The notes: generated by a model from the sequence alone, not told the origin. Counted from the stretch's first letter, positions 1 through 10,816 are shown. The stretch is DNA of 64,000 nucleotides from Yoonia sp. (GCA_029250945.1 JAQXEG010000009.1:203211-267210), one strand, 5' to 3'. Numbers and translations: made by a program.

Positions 1-760
1 CGGCATCATGCAGCTGCCAATCCGGTGTGGCGTCCCATTCCGTTGTCTCAAACTGGTGCTGCACGTAAAATAGCCAAACCCCGATGGACGCCGCAACCAA
101 AGTGGTCGGCAAAAACACAAGGAACACCGCCCCAAGGCCAAGGTTCCAGTAGATAACGAACAGCGCCGTGGCAGTCACAAGGTTGGACCCCATTGAGCTG
201 ATCCAATACTTCGCACCCGACTTCATCAAGCCGATCGGCAGGCGATTTTGCAGCAAAAATAAATAGCTGGGGCCAAGCACGAACATGGTCAGCGGGTGGC
301 GATACGCCCGATAGCGCAGCCGCCCCCACAGCCCGCGGGCCTTAAATTCATCCACTGTCAGAGTCATCACATCACCAATGCCGCGATGATCAAGGTTGCC
401 ATGGTGGCCATGATGAATAGCGTGCGTGCGCTTCCAAACGTCATACGGCGTCAATGTCAGCACCCCCAAGGCGCGCCCGATCCAGTCCGACAATGTGCGG
501 TTAGCCAGAAACGATGCATGACCGCAATCATGCTGGATGATGAACAAACGAAGCAGGAACGCGCCGTTTAGCGCCGACACCAAAAACGCAGCGAGATAGC
601 TGTATTGCATCAAATAACATGCCAGCACCCACAGCAGGAAGAACGGGATCACCGTGACGGCCAATTCAAACCATGACCGCCAGTTGGACGGGTCGCGGTA
701 TTGCGCAAGGGTGACAACCCAATCGCGGGCGGGTGGACGGGTGCTGTGCGTGTCGGACAT
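1..760 (-). CDS. Fatty acid desaturase (3' end beyond window)
   Basis: Minus-strand reading from ATG at 760 is open to the window edge; HDCGHASF and HAIHHGHHGNLDHRG histidine boxes with hydrophobic segments. Confidence 0.85.
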   Translation of the reverse strand, partial: MSDTHSTRPPARDWVVTLAQYRDPSNWRSWFELAVTVIPFFLLWVLACYLMQYSYLAAFLVSALNGAFLLRLFIIQHDCGHASFLANRTLSDWIGRALGVLTLTPYDVWKRTHAIHHGHHGNLDHRGIGDVMTLTVDEFKARGLWGRLRYRAYRHPLTMFVLGPSYLFLLQNRLPIGLMKSGAKYWISSMGSNLVTATALFVIYWNLGLGAVFLVFLPTTLVAASIGVWLFYVQHQFETTEWDATPDWQLHDA

Positions 761-895
761 GCGGTTTCTCACATAAACTTTTCTCGCCCTCCTCGTTAGA
801 CCATCACCGCGTTGACGCAAGGTTAAAATGCACCCTCAGCGCCTTGCGGCCTGTCAATTGATCGGTCAAAACGGATGCAACAAAAAGGATGGCCC

Positions 896-1675
896 ATGAA
901 AATCGCGACATTCAATATTAACGGTGTCAAAGCCCGCATCGACACACTGACCGCGTGGTTGCAAAACAGCGCGCCGGACGTAGCCGTTTTGCAAGAGATT
1001 AAATCCGTCGATGAAGGCTTCCCCCGTCAGGCAATTGAGGACCTTGGCTATAACGTCGAAACCCATGGTCAAAAGGGATTTAACGGCGTGGCAATCCTGT
1101 CCAAGCTACCGCTGGAGGATGTCACGCGCGGCCTGCCGGGTGACGACACGGATGAACAGGCCCGCTATATTGAGGCGACGGTTGTTGGTGACCAAGCCGT
1201 GCGCATCTGCGGGCTGTATCTGCCCAATGGCAACCCAGCGCCGGGGCCGAAATATGATTATAAATTGGCGTGGATGGAACGCCTGTACGCGCGTGCCCAA
1301 GACCTAATACAACGTGAAGAACCCGCGCTAATGTGCGGGGATTACAATATTATTCCACAAGCCAAGGACGCCGCAAACCCAAAGGTTTGGACTGACGACG
1401 CACTGTTTCGCCCGCAAAGCCGCGCGGCATTTCGCAAGATTGTGAACCTTGGCTTTACAGAAGCATTCCGCGCACGGCACACCGGCCCGAACCACTATTC
1501 ATTCTGGGATTATCAAGCTGGCGCGTGGAACCGTAACGACGGCATCCGGATCGACCATTTTCTGCTGACCCCGCAATGTGCTGATCTGCTGAATGACTGC
1601 TGGATCGAAAGCGCGGTGCGTGGTGGGGACAAACCGTCAGACCACGTGCCTGTTTGGGTTGATCTTGGCATCTAA
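896..1675 (+). CDS. xth: Exodeoxyribonuclease III
   Basis: MKIATFNINGVKAR..LQEIK..CGDYNI..RIDHFLLTP..SDHVPVW motifs of the ExoIII family; start placed at the internal Met. Confidence 0.93.
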   Translation: MKIATFNINGVKARIDTLTAWLQNSAPDVAVLQEIKSVDEGFPRQAIEDLGYNVETHGQKGFNGVAILSKLPLEDVTRGLPGDDTDEQARYIEATVVGDQAVRICGLYLPNGNPAPGPKYDYKLAWMERLYARAQDLIQREEPALMCGDYNIIPQAKDAANPKVWTDDALFRPQSRAAFRKIVNLGFTEAFRARHTGPNHYSFWDYQAGAWNRNDGIRIDHFLLTPQCADLLNDCWIESAVRGGDKPSDHVPVWVDLGI

Positions 1676-2821
1676 TCAATCAGTTACATCGTGATCATAA
1701 AGCCAGCTAAGACGGCGTAAAAACGCATTCGGGGCCACGGCGCCCAGAGTCCTCAAACCGGCAAAAGCCACCCGTCGCTTTAACCCTGACAAATGATAAT
1801 TCTGCGCATTCGCATTTGCCGCGGCAATTGCACGCACAACGCGATCACGGCGCAATTGCTGATAACGGCGACAGGCTGATTGCACGGATTTATGTTCCGT
1901 CAAACAACGCGCAAGCACATAAGCATCCTCAATCGCCAAATTAGCACCCTGCGCCAGAAACGGCAGCGTCGGATGCGCCGCATCCCCCAGCAAAACTACC
2001 TTTCCACGGGACCAAACACTCGCCACGTCGTGACGGAACAGCCCCCAAAGGCGCGAGCTCTCCACATTCGCCAAAAGATGCTGCAGGTTCGGCGCACAAT
2101 CGGCAAAAGCGGCCTGCAAGTTTGCCGGATCATCCGCGTGATCCCACCCCTCATCCGCCCAAGCATCCCGTTCCTGCACGGCCACAAGGTTCAGCATGTT
2201 GTCAGCCAAGGGATAAGTCACCAGGTGACGACCCGGTGCCATCCAGATCCGCGCCTCGGGCGGGACATTGCTGGCGGGGATGATACCACGCCACGCCACC
2301 TGCCCTGTGAATTGCGCGTCTTTGGCGGCAGGATTACAGAAAAACCGCATGGTTGAACGGATGCCATCCGCGCCGACGACCAGATCGGCCTCCATCGAAC
2401 CGGACGTTGTTTGCAAAACCCCGTCCTGCGACACGCTAGTCACCGCGACGCCAAGGTGGATTTTCGCGCCCGCAGCGTGGGCAGCTGTCCCCAGTTCGCG
2501 TAGCAAATGAGCGCGATGACAGAACCTGAAACGCGGCGATTGCCCGCGCAGGTCAAACCGCGCGACCGTCCGCCCCGTGATTGCATCGGTCGGCACAACC
2601 GCATCTGCGGCAAAGCCAACCTCGGACAGTGCATCAGCCAAGCCAAGCGCATTCAGCGCACGGGCGGCATTGGGGGTGATCTGGATGCCCGCGCCCACCT
2701 CTTTCAACGCGGCGGCACGTTCCAAAACAAAAACCTCCGCCCCATTACGGGCGAAGGCCAGCGCAGCCGTGAGGCCGCCAATCCCCGCACCAACAATCGC
2801 AACTGTTAGCCGGTCTGTCAT
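1676..2821 (-). CDS. FAD-dependent monooxygenase (salicylate hydroxylase-like)
   Basis: VAIVGAGIGGLTAALAFARNG Rossmann motif, GDAAHPTLPFLAQGANLAIEDA motif. Confidence 0.88.
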   Translation of the reverse strand: MTDRLTVAIVGAGIGGLTAALAFARNGAEVFVLERAAALKEVGAGIQITPNAARALNALGLADALSEVGFAADAVVPTDAITGRTVARFDLRGQSPRFRFCHRAHLLRELGTAAHAAGAKIHLGVAVTSVSQDGVLQTTSGSMEADLVVGADGIRSTMRFFCNPAAKDAQFTGQVAWRGIIPASNVPPEARIWMAPGRHLVTYPLADNMLNLVAVQERDAWADEGWDHADDPANLQAAFADCAPNLQHLLANVESSRLWGLFRHDVASVWSRGKVVLLGDAAHPTLPFLAQGANLAIEDAYVLARCLTEHKSVQSACRRYQQLRRDRVVRAIAAANANAQNYHLSGLKRRVAFAGLRTLGAVAPNAFLRRLSWLYDHDVTD

Positions 2822-2822
2822 C

Positions 2823-3245
2823 TTAGTCCTTGCGGTGCACCTTTTCACCACGCTCGTGACGCTCTTGCGCCTCAAGGCTCATGGTGGCGATGGGACGTGC
2901 ATCCAGACGCTTGAGCGAGATCGGCTCACCCGTGATCGAACAGTAGCCATATTCACCCTCATCAATGCGGCGCAGGGCACCGTCGATCTTGCTGACCAGC
3001 TTGCGCTGACGGTCGCGGGTGCGCAGCTCGATCGAGCGATCTGTTTCCTCGGATGCGCGGTCAGCGACATCGGGGATATTGCGGGTCTGATCCTTCATGC
3101 TGGCGACGGTATCACGACTGTCGTCCAACAGTTCGGCCTTCCAGTTCAACAACTTACGGCGGAAATATTCTTCCTGACGTTCGTTCATGAACAGTTCATC
3201 CTCGGCGGGACGGTAATCTTCTGGCAGGAAATTCTCGGCTTTCAT
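2823..3245 (-). CDS. dksA: RNA polymerase-binding transcription factor DksA
   Basis: LPEDYRPAEDELFMNERQEEYFRRKLLNW...IDEGEYGYC; DksA-type coiled coil and C-terminal region. Confidence 0.92.
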   Translation of the reverse strand: MKAENFLPEDYRPAEDELFMNERQEEYFRRKLLNWKAELLDDSRDTVASMKDQTRNIPDVADRASEETDRSIELRTRDRQRKLVSKIDGALRRIDEGEYGYCSITGEPISLKRLDARPIATMSLEAQERHERGEKVHRKD

Positions 3246-3435
3246 CGGTGATCCCTTGATGCTGGCGACATCTGACTGGCTTTGACCCGACGTCGCGTTA
3301 CCCCTTATTTCGTGATCGTTTACCGCCGAACTGCCCCAATGTCACCCCCCGATTTACGTAGCTTACGGCCTGTTGATGACGCGCGATTTCCCCATTAGGC
3401 TACCGCCAAATGCACCCCAAGCGAAAGACAGGCCC

Positions 3436-4275
3436 ATGCAGTTCAAAGGCACCGACAGCTATATTGCCCCCGATGATTTGACCATGGCCGTGAACGCCGC
3501 CGTCACACTGGAACGCCCGCTGCTGGTCAAGGGCGAGCCCGGCACAGGCAAAACCGAGCTTGCGCGCCAAGTCAGCGCCGCATTGGGCCTGCCGATGATT
3601 GAATGGCACATAAAATCGACGACTAAGGCGCAACAGGGCCTCTATGAATATGACGCAGTAAGCCGTTTGCGCGACAGCCAGCTGGGCGACGAAAAGGTGC
3701 ACGACGTCGCCAACTACATCCGCAAGGGCAAGCTATGGCAGGCATTTGGCGCCGAGGGGCGCGTGGTTCTGCTGATTGACGAAATCGACAAGGCCGACAT
3801 CGAATTCCCCAACGATCTGCTGCAAGAGCTCGACCGGATGGAATTCCACGTCTATGAGACCGGTGAAACCGTGCGTGCCGTGCATCGCCCCGTCGTGATC
3901 ATCACGTCCAACAATGAAAAAGAGCTACCCGATGCGTTCCTGCGCCGCTGCTTTTTCCATTATATCAACTTTCCCGACGCCGACACGATGCGCAAAATTG
4001 TGGCCGTGCATCACCCCGATATCAAGGATCAGTTGCTGACCACCGCGCTGACCCAGTTCTATGAAATCCGCGACACCGCCGGTTTGAAGAAAAAGCCATC
4101 GACGTCCGAGGTGCTCGATTGGATGAAGCTGCTGCTGGCCGAGGATCTGACCGCCGAGGACCTGAAACGCGACGGGGCCAATGCTCTGCCTAAGCTGCAC
4201 GGGGCGTTGTTGAAAAACGAACAAGATGTGCATCTGTTTGAACGGCTTGCCTTCATGGCGCGGTCCGGCCGCTAG
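3436..4275 (+). CDS. MoxR-family AAA+ ATPase
   Basis: Walker A GEPGTGKTELARQ, Walker B VVLLIDEIDKAD, sensor ITSNNEKELPDAFLRRC. Confidence 0.9.
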   Translation: MQFKGTDSYIAPDDLTMAVNAAVTLERPLLVKGEPGTGKTELARQVSAALGLPMIEWHIKSTTKAQQGLYEYDAVSRLRDSQLGDEKVHDVANYIRKGKLWQAFGAEGRVVLLIDEIDKADIEFPNDLLQELDRMEFHVYETGETVRAVHRPVVIITSNNEKELPDAFLRRCFFHYINFPDADTMRKIVAVHHPDIKDQLLTTALTQFYEIRDTAGLKKKPSTSEVLDWMKLLLAEDLTAEDLKRDGANALPKLHGALLKNEQDVHLFERLAFMARSGR

Positions 4276-4444
4276 ACAAACGGTGCGGGCGTCCCTATCT
4301 AGCGATCACGTTTCAAAGCACCCACCGCTTGCTGGGATATCCCATGGTGAAGCTTTGATATCATTCACAACCGACCTTTCTTTTGCGGTCTGTTGGCAAC
4401 GCAAGCTCCGACTTCACACACCGCTTCGCTAGAAAGATGTGAAA

Positions 4445-4861
4445 ATGACAAATATCCCGACACTTGCCGCGCTGAAATCGCAGGCCAAATCGCTGCGCGC
4501 ATCGCTTGGCGCAACAGGCCATGTCATCAGCCATGCCCAATCGCTTGAACTGATCGCCAAACAACATGGTGCGCGTGATTGGAACACGCTGCATGCGGCG
4601 GCGGGCACTGCACCACTCATCCAGCTGGGCCACCAAATCAGCGGGCGCTACCTTGGGCAGGCCTTCAGCGGCGAGGTGATCCGCGCCAGCGACATCGGCC
4701 ACGGTCTGCGCAGCCAGATCACCGTGCGCTTTGACACCCCCGTCAACGTCAGCAAATTCGACAGTATGGTTGTTGAACGCCGCCAAGTTACCGCGACCAT
4801 CGACCAATCCGGTGTCACGGTTGAAAAGACGTCAGACGGCACGCGGCATATGGCCGTGTAG
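4445..4861 (+). CDS. Glyoxalase-superfamily-type small protein
   Basis: LKSQAKSLRASLGATGHVISHAQSLELIAKQHGARDWNTLHAA resembles the conserved N-terminal domain of this family. Confidence 0.6.
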   Translation: MTNIPTLAALKSQAKSLRASLGATGHVISHAQSLELIAKQHGARDWNTLHAAAGTAPLIQLGHQISGRYLGQAFSGEVIRASDIGHGLRSQITVRFDTPVNVSKFDSMVVERRQVTATIDQSGVTVEKTSDGTRHMAV

Positions 4862-5154
4862 CTGTAAGCCGATCAATTGGTGGCGGGATTTCGCCCAACG
4901 CTCCGCCACCAAACTACATCTTCTAGGTCCCAGCATCCGGCCCACGACGCGGCTGAGTCGTTCGTGCAACGCCGGGTGGTTTTGGCACCAATTGCCCCAG
5001 TTTCCCCGTGATTAAAGACACCTTTCCTTGGTCTAACTGACCTGTCCCCGTCCGTTTGCACGTAAATCGTCACATTCGGGTCAAAGAGGGGCCGCAGTTC
5101 AATGGCAGGTTGAACTGACGATCTTGAGGAGACGCAGGTTTACCCAAGGCAAAA

Positions 5155-5586
5155 ATGCCGGTCAAAATCCAGCCCATTCGCCCCGCAGATCATGCGGCGT
5201 GGCGTGGGCTGTGGGCCGACTATTTAGAATTCTATGGCACCACCGTGCCTGACGCAGTTTATGCGACCACCTTCGCACAGCTGACGGGCAATGACGCGCA
5301 AGACTTTCACGGGCTTGTGGCCGTGCAGGACGAAGTGCCTGTCGGATTGGTGCATTTACTGTACCACTGGCATTGCTTGAAGATCGAAAACGTCTGCTAT
5401 CTGCAAGACTTGTTTGTCAGCCCCGCCCTGCGCGGCACCGGTGCTGGCCGCAAGCTGATCGAAGCGGTCTATGCCGCAGCGAATGCCGCTGGTGCGCCGA
5501 CGGTCTATTGGATGACCCAAGACGACACCACCATCGGTCGCCAGCTATATGACCGCGTGGCGCGTGTGACCAATTTCATCAAATAA
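5155..5586 (+). CDS. GNAT family N-acetyltransferase
   Basis: LQDLFVSPALRGTGAGRKLIEAVYAAANAAGAPTVYWMTQ acetyl-CoA binding motif. Confidence 0.88.
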   Translation: MPVKIQPIRPADHAAWRGLWADYLEFYGTTVPDAVYATTFAQLTGNDAQDFHGLVAVQDEVPVGLVHLLYHWHCLKIENVCYLQDLFVSPALRGTGAGRKLIEAVYAAANAAGAPTVYWMTQDDTTIGRQLYDRVARVTNFIK

Positions 5587-5600
5587 CAACGGGTGACGTC

Positions 5601-6953
5601 ATGAACCAGATCGTCGCCTGTGCCCTTGGATTTACGGTGTCTTGCGCCCCTGTGCCCCAAGACGCCCCGCCAAGCCACGCTGTCGCACTGACCAGCGTTC
5701 TGCCCCCCATGCGCGTGTTCGAAAAACCGGTTGTGACCCCTGCCCGCAGGTCCAACACCGAAATCGCGCAGGATTTCCTTAATCTGTTATTCCGTATGGA
5801 AAGCGGCCGCGCTGTGCCACAGCTGACGCGGTTTGAAGGCCCAATCACCGTCCGCGCCACGGGCCAGACCAATCTGACAATGATGCGCGATCTGGATGCG
5901 CTGATCGGGCGGCTGCGGTCAGAGGCGAACCTGAACATCATGCGCGTCGCCGCCGATGAACCCACCGCGATCACGGTCCAAGCCGTGCCGCGTGCCACAA
6001 TGCAATCCGCCGTGCCGCGCGCCGCATGTTTCGTTGTACCGCGCCTGACGTCGTGGGACGAATTCAAAATCGCCCGTCGCACCCCGCAGGTTGACTGGAC
6101 CACACTAACCCGCTGTGACCGCGCCGCGATTTCCGTGCCATCCGACGTGGGCCCCCAAGAAAACCGCGATTGCCTGCACGAGGAATTGGCCCAAGCGCTT
6201 GGGCCGCTCAACGATCTATATCGTCTGCCCAACAGCGTGTTCAACGACGACAATATCCATACCGTCCTGACCGGCTTTGATATGCTGGTGCTGGGCACAT
6301 TCTACGCGCCCGAAATCCAAAACAGCATGACCCGTGGCGAGGTGGCGATCCGCCTGTCGCAAATTCTGGCGCGCTTGAACCCTGTGGGGCAGCAAACCTA
6401 TGGACGGCCGCAAAACGACACATCCCGCGACTGGATCGAGGCGATGGAAACGGCGCTTGCCAATGGGGCGTCCCCCTTGCGGCGCAGACAGGCCGCATTG
6501 CGCGCGATTTCACTGGGCCAAGCCTTTGGCTGGACGGGTCCGCGTGCTGGGTTTGCCCAATATGCCTATGGACGTTTGCAGATGGGCAATGATGCCAGCA
6601 CCGCATTGACCGCCTTTAACACCGCCCGCAAGGCTTATGGGCAAGACAGCTCTATGCGGATCCACGCCGCACATATCGCCGTGCAACAGGCCGCTTTCTC
6701 GCTCGCCTCTGGTGACGCGGAAACAACGATCAAGCTGGTGGATGCTGGCATGGACGTGGCCGAGCGGCATCAAAACGCCGCCCTGCTGGCGACCTTGATG
6801 ATGTTCAAAGCCACAGCCCTTGATATGCGCGGCGATACCGCACAGGCCGAAAGCCTGCGTCTGGACAGTCTGGGTTGGGCGCGTTACGGGTTCGGCTATG
6901 ACCAAAATGTGCAGGCCCGACTGGATGAGATCGCGGCGCTGCGCCCGTTCTAA
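5601..6953 (+). CDS. DUF2927-like protein
   Basis: Long ORF with CLHEELAQALGPLNDLYRLPNSVFNDDN motif; family assignment from memory. Confidence 0.65.
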   Translation: MNQIVACALGFTVSCAPVPQDAPPSHAVALTSVLPPMRVFEKPVVTPARRSNTEIAQDFLNLLFRMESGRAVPQLTRFEGPITVRATGQTNLTMMRDLDALIGRLRSEANLNIMRVAADEPTAITVQAVPRATMQSAVPRAACFVVPRLTSWDEFKIARRTPQVDWTTLTRCDRAAISVPSDVGPQENRDCLHEELAQALGPLNDLYRLPNSVFNDDNIHTVLTGFDMLVLGTFYAPEIQNSMTRGEVAIRLSQILARLNPVGQQTYGRPQNDTSRDWIEAMETALANGASPLRRRQAALRAISLGQAFGWTGPRAGFAQYAYGRLQMGNDASTALTAFNTARKAYGQDSSMRIHAAHIAVQQAAFSLASGDAETTIKLVDAGMDVAERHQNAALLATLMMFKATALDMRGDTAQAESLRLDSLGWARYGFGYDQNVQARLDEIAALRPF

Positions 6954-6965
6954 GGGATCGCCACA

Positions 6966-7136
6966 ATGATTTTTCCGCTGATTGGTATGCTGCTGGGCGC
7001 CTGGTTTGGGCTGTTTCGGGCCAAACGCAAGGGCGGCAAACCGTTTGATCTGATCCAATGGGCCGCTGTGAATGCTATCATCTTTGGCCTGATCGGCATG
7101 TTCATCCTTGTGATCATCGAACGCATGGCGATGTAA
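6966..7136 (+). CDS. Small membrane protein, 56 aa
   Basis: ATG at 6966, stop 7134-7136; MIFPLIGMLLGAWFGLFRAKRKGGKPFDLIQWAAVNAIIFGLIGMFILVIIERMAM; two hydrophobic segments; abuts the downstream vWA gene. Confidence 0.65.
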   Translation: MIFPLIGMLLGAWFGLFRAKRKGGKPFDLIQWAAVNAIIFGLIGMFILVIIERMAM

Positions 7137-8321
7137 ATGTTTCTGCCGTTTTTCGACAATTTGCGCAACGCGGGTATTCCGGTGTCGCTGCGCGAATTTC
7201 TGGCCTTTCTTGAAGGCATGAAAAAGGGGCTGGCAACCTACGATATCGAAGCGTTCTATTTTCTGGCCCGCACGATCATGGTCAAGGATGAACGCCATTT
7301 AGACAAATTCGACCGTGCATTTGCTGCGTCGTTTTCCGGCCTTGACGCGATCCCACCGCAGGCCGTGATGGACGCCGTAGACATCCCCGAAGATTGGCTG
7401 CGTAAACAGGCCGAAAAACACCTGACAGAGGCCGAAAAGGCCGAGATTGAGGCCATTGGCGGCTTTGACAAGCTCATGGAAACGCTGCGCAAACGCCTTG
7501 AGGGACAAAAGGGGCGCCATGAGGGCGGGTCAAAATGGATGGGCACGGCGGGCACCTCCCCCTTTGGGGCGTACGGCTATAACCCCGAAGGCGTGCGTGC
7601 AGGTCAATCCGAAAGCCGCCATCAACGCGCCGTGAAAGTTTGGGACAAACGCGAATTTCGTAATCTCGACGACACCGTTGAACTGGGCACGCGCAACATC
7701 AAGGTTGCCCTGAAGCGTCTGCGCAAATGGGCCCGTGACGGCGCCGCAGAAGAGCTGGACCTAAACGAGACCATCCGCAAAACGGCGGAAAACGGATACT
7801 TGGACGTTAAAACAAGGCCAGAGCGGCGCAACGCCGTGAAAGTATTGTTATTCTTAGACGTCGGGGGATCAATGGATCCGCACATCAAAGTTGTGGAAGA
7901 GTTGTTCAGCGCAGCGAAATCCGAATTCAAACATATGGAACACTTTTATTTTCATAATTGCCTGTACGAAGGCGTCTGGCGCGACAACCGCCGCCGTCAC
8001 AATGCGCAAATCTCTACGGCTGAAATCCTACGAACCTACGGGTCTGATTACAAATGTATTTTCGTGGGCGACGCATCAATGTCCCCCTATGAAATCGCCT
8101 TTGCCGGTGGGGCCAATGAACATTGGAACGCCGAAAGCGGCGAGACATGGCTAATCCGCGCACGCGAACAATGGCCCAACCATGTGTGGATCAACCCGCT
8201 GGCCGAACGATATTGGCCCTACACCCAGTCGATCCAGATGATCCAAGGCATTTTTGGCGCCGACCGCATGGTGCCGATGACCCTGTCGGGGATTGAGCGT
8301 GGCATGAAAGAGCTGACATGA
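7137..8321 (+). CDS. VWA domain-containing CoxE-like protein
   Basis: [25 protein letters not shown] (MIDAS-like), CoxE-like C-terminus. Confidence 0.85.
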   Translation: MFLPFFDNLRNAGIPVSLREFLAFLEGMKKGLATYDIEAFYFLARTIMVKDERHLDKFDRAFAASFSGLDAIPPQAVMDAVDIPEDWLRKQAEKHLTEAEKAEIEAIGGFDKLMETLRKRLEGQKGRHEGGSKWMGTAGTSPFGAYGYNPEGVRAGQSESRHQRAVKVWDKREFRNLDDTVELGTRNIKVALKRLRKWARDGAAEELDLNETIRKTAENGYLDVKTRPERRNAVKVLLFLDVGGSMDPHIKVVEELFSAAKSEFKHMEHFYFHNCLYEGVWRDNRRRHNAQISTAEILRTYGSDYKCIFVGDASMSPYEIAFAGGANEHWNAESGETWLIRAREQWPNHVWINPLAERYWPYTQSIQMIQGIFGADRMVPMTLSGIERGMKELT

Positions 8322-8699
8322 AACATCTGTGGGACCAGCATCGGTTTGCCGTGTCCGCCTTTGTAATTGCGATCGTATGTCTGGGGTATTTCGCGTTTCA
8401 AACCGTTTCATCCGCGATTTATTGGATGGACCCTGCCCATCAGGATCAGGATTTGGCCGCGTGGATGACCCCGCGCTATGTCGCGCAATCCTACAAGCTG
8501 CCGCCAAATGTGCTTGGCCCTGCGTTGTTTCTGGTCAAAGGCAAAAACCCCGCGTCGGGTGTCGCTTGGAACAATCGCTGAGGAAAACGGGCTGACACTG
8601 GATGATTTGCAGCGTCGCATTGATGCCGCAGCAATCCAGTGGCGTGAGGTGCAAAAATGCCCGAAACCGCGCTTGCCTTGGTTGCAGATTACGGTGTGA
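8318..8699 (+). pseudogene. Small membrane-anchored hypothetical protein, frameshifted
   Basis: ORF 8318-8581 (frame 2) stops after [18 protein letters not shown], but frame 0 continues plausibly as [40 protein letters not shown]; shift lies near GGCAAAAACCCCGCG (~8545). Confidence 0.6.
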
Positions 8700-9267
8700 T
8701 CATCCTGTTTTGCGTCACATTCCTAAGCTGCTTGGCCCTTCCCGTGCCGTCGTCGATCTTGATGCTGGCCTCGGGCAGTTTCGCGGCCACGGGCGATCTG
8801 GACATCGTGCATGTCGCTGTCGCGGCTTTTGCAGGTGCGGTGTTGGGCGACAACACCGGCTATGTCATTGCACGGCTGTCGGGCGACCACATGCGTGGCT
8901 GGCTGGACCGCGACCCCAAACGGGCCGCTTTGCACAACAAGGGCGCCGCATTCATGACCAAATGGGGCGGATCATCAGTTTTCTTTTCATGCTGGCTCGT
9001 CGCGCCGCCTGGCCCCTATATCAACTACATCAGTGGGCTAACCAAGTTTACTTGGGCGCGGTTCGCCTTATGGGGCATCGCGGTCGAGGTTGTTTGGGTC
9101 GGCTCTATGTAGGGCTCGGCTTCACCTTCGGCGAAAATTTTGCCGCCATTGCAAGCTTGCTGGGCAACGCGAGCGGGCTGATCACAGCGTTGGTGATGAC
9201 AATCGGTCTGGGTTTTTGGCTGATACACCCAGCCCGCGCCAAAAACGACAAGGCGGCGTCGGCCTAG
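8657..9267 (+). pseudogene. DedA family membrane protein, frameshifted
   Basis: Frame from ATG 8657 ends at ..EVVWVGSM*, while the -1 frame continues LYVGLGFTFGENFAAIASLLGNASGLITALVMTIGLGFWL to 9267; one base missing near 9103. Confidence 0.75.
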
Positions 9268-9306
9268 CCGCTTGACCCGCCCCCACGCTGCAGCCACCGT
9301 GCCCGT

Positions 9307-10452
9307 ATGACAATGCATTTTGACACCCCCGAATACGCCGCCCGCAAGGCCCGCGCGATTGACGCCATCAAGGCCGAGAACCTTGACGCCCTGCTGATGT
9401 TTGCCCCCGAAAGCCAATATTGGATCTGCGGCTATGACACGTTCGGCTTTGCATTGTTCCAATGCCTTGTGCTGACCGCATCGGGTGAATTGCACCTGCT
9501 CACCCGCAACCCCGACCTACGCCAAGCCCGCCTGACATCGACCCTGACCGAAGCGCAAATCCACATTTGGGATGATGTCGAGGGGATGAACCCCGCCCGT
9601 GATCTTGCGGACCTATTGTCCGACATGGGCGTGTCAGGGCGGATCGGATACGAAGGGCAAACTGCGGGGCTGACCGACTACAACGGCCAACAGCTACGCG
9701 CCCTGATCCCCGATCTGATTGAGGCGACAGAAGTGATACGCGACCAGCGCCGCATCAAGTCAGATGCAGAGGTCGCGATGCACCGCCGTGCCGCTACCCT
9801 ATCCGACGACGCGCTAGATGCAGGGATTACCGCCACGCACGCCGGTGCGTTTGAAGGCGATGTTTTGGCCGCTATGCAAGGTGCGGTGTTCAAAGGTGGC
9901 GGCGACTATGCGGGCAATGAATTTATCATCGGCTCTGGTGAAGGCGCGTTGCTGTGCCGCTATTTCTCGGGTCGGCGGCACCTTGATCCGTCCGACCAAC
10001 TGACGCTTGAATGGTCTGGCGCCTACGCTCGATATCATGCGGCAATGATGCGCACGATCGTCGTTGGCACACCGTCAGACAGCCACAAACGGATGCATGA
10101 CGCCTGCACCGAAGCGTTAGATGCATGTGAAACCGCGATCCGCCCTGGCAACCCGATGGGTGATGTGTTCGACGCCCATGCGCGCGTGTTTGACAAACAC
10201 GGGTACGGCCATGCCCGGCTTAAGGCGTGCGGCTATGGCATGGGCGCGATTTACAACCCTATCTGGGTCGACTTCCCGATGTTTCACGAAGGTAACCCAT
10301 TGTTAATGCGCGAAAACCAAGTGTTCTTTTTGCACATGATCCTGATGGATAGCGACAGCGGAGACGCGATGACATTGGGCCATTCGGTATTGGTGAAACC
10401 TGACGGGGTTGAACGGCTTTCGCGCCATGATACGGGGCTCATTACGCGCTAG
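9307..10452 (+). CDS. M24 family Xaa-Pro peptidase / creatinase-like
   Basis: Creatinase N-terminal region and DQRRIKSDAEVAMHRRAA...; GYGHARLKACGYGMGAIYNPIW. Confidence 0.85.
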   Translation: MTMHFDTPEYAARKARAIDAIKAENLDALLMFAPESQYWICGYDTFGFALFQCLVLTASGELHLLTRNPDLRQARLTSTLTEAQIHIWDDVEGMNPARDLADLLSDMGVSGRIGYEGQTAGLTDYNGQQLRALIPDLIEATEVIRDQRRIKSDAEVAMHRRAATLSDDALDAGITATHAGAFEGDVLAAMQGAVFKGGGDYAGNEFIIGSGEGALLCRYFSGRRHLDPSDQLTLEWSGAYARYHAAMMRTIVVGTPSDSHKRMHDACTEALDACETAIRPGNPMGDVFDAHARVFDKHGYGHARLKACGYGMGAIYNPIWVDFPMFHEGNPLLMRENQVFFLHMILMDSDSGDAMTLGHSVLVKPDGVERLSRHDTGLITR

Positions 10453-10816
10453 CGGCCAGCCATGCCTCGGCGGCGTCAGCTTCGGTTGACGCGAACCCCT
10501 TAATGGCCAAACCCGGGATTATTGCGCCCTCAATTTCGGCACCGGTTCGGACCCACGCCTGATCGCAGATGACCGCAATCTTGTCGAAACGGGGCAGCAG
10601 CGCGAAAAGCTTGGGGATGCGGTAAAGTTCCGCACCAATCGCGGCCCAAGACGGCATGTGAAAATCATCAATCTTATACAACATATTCGCGCCGCGCATG
10701 CCTTCAGACGTGGCCAACAAGGCATCGACACCGCTGCTCATCTCGGGCGCGTCAATCTTGCCTGCAATCGTCAGTTCAACCCGATCAGCTGCGGTTTTCT
10801 TTACGTCAAACACCAT
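10442..10816 (-). CDS. STAS/SpoIIAA-like domain protein
   Basis: ELTIAGKIDAPEMSSGVDALL..MLYKIDDFHMPSWAAIGAEL..RFDKIAVICDQAWVRTGAEI. Confidence 0.7.
   Translation of the reverse strand: MVFDVKKTAADRVELTIAGKIDAPEMSSGVDALLATSEGMRGANMLYKIDDFHMPSWAAIGAELYRIPKLFALLPRFDKIAVICDQAWVRTGAEIEGAIIPGLAIKGFASTEADAAEAWLAASA

Noticed and set aside
2577-3251. Long plus-strand ORF (224 aa) opposite the monooxygenase/dksA
   Set aside because: Antisense to two well-supported genes; composition typical of a high-GC shadow ORF.
8540-8555. Programmed ribosomal frameshift at GGCAAAAACCCCG
   Set aside because: Needs a +1 shift rather than a -1 slip, and the sequence is not a canonical slippery heptamer; an indel (biological or sequencing) is simpler.
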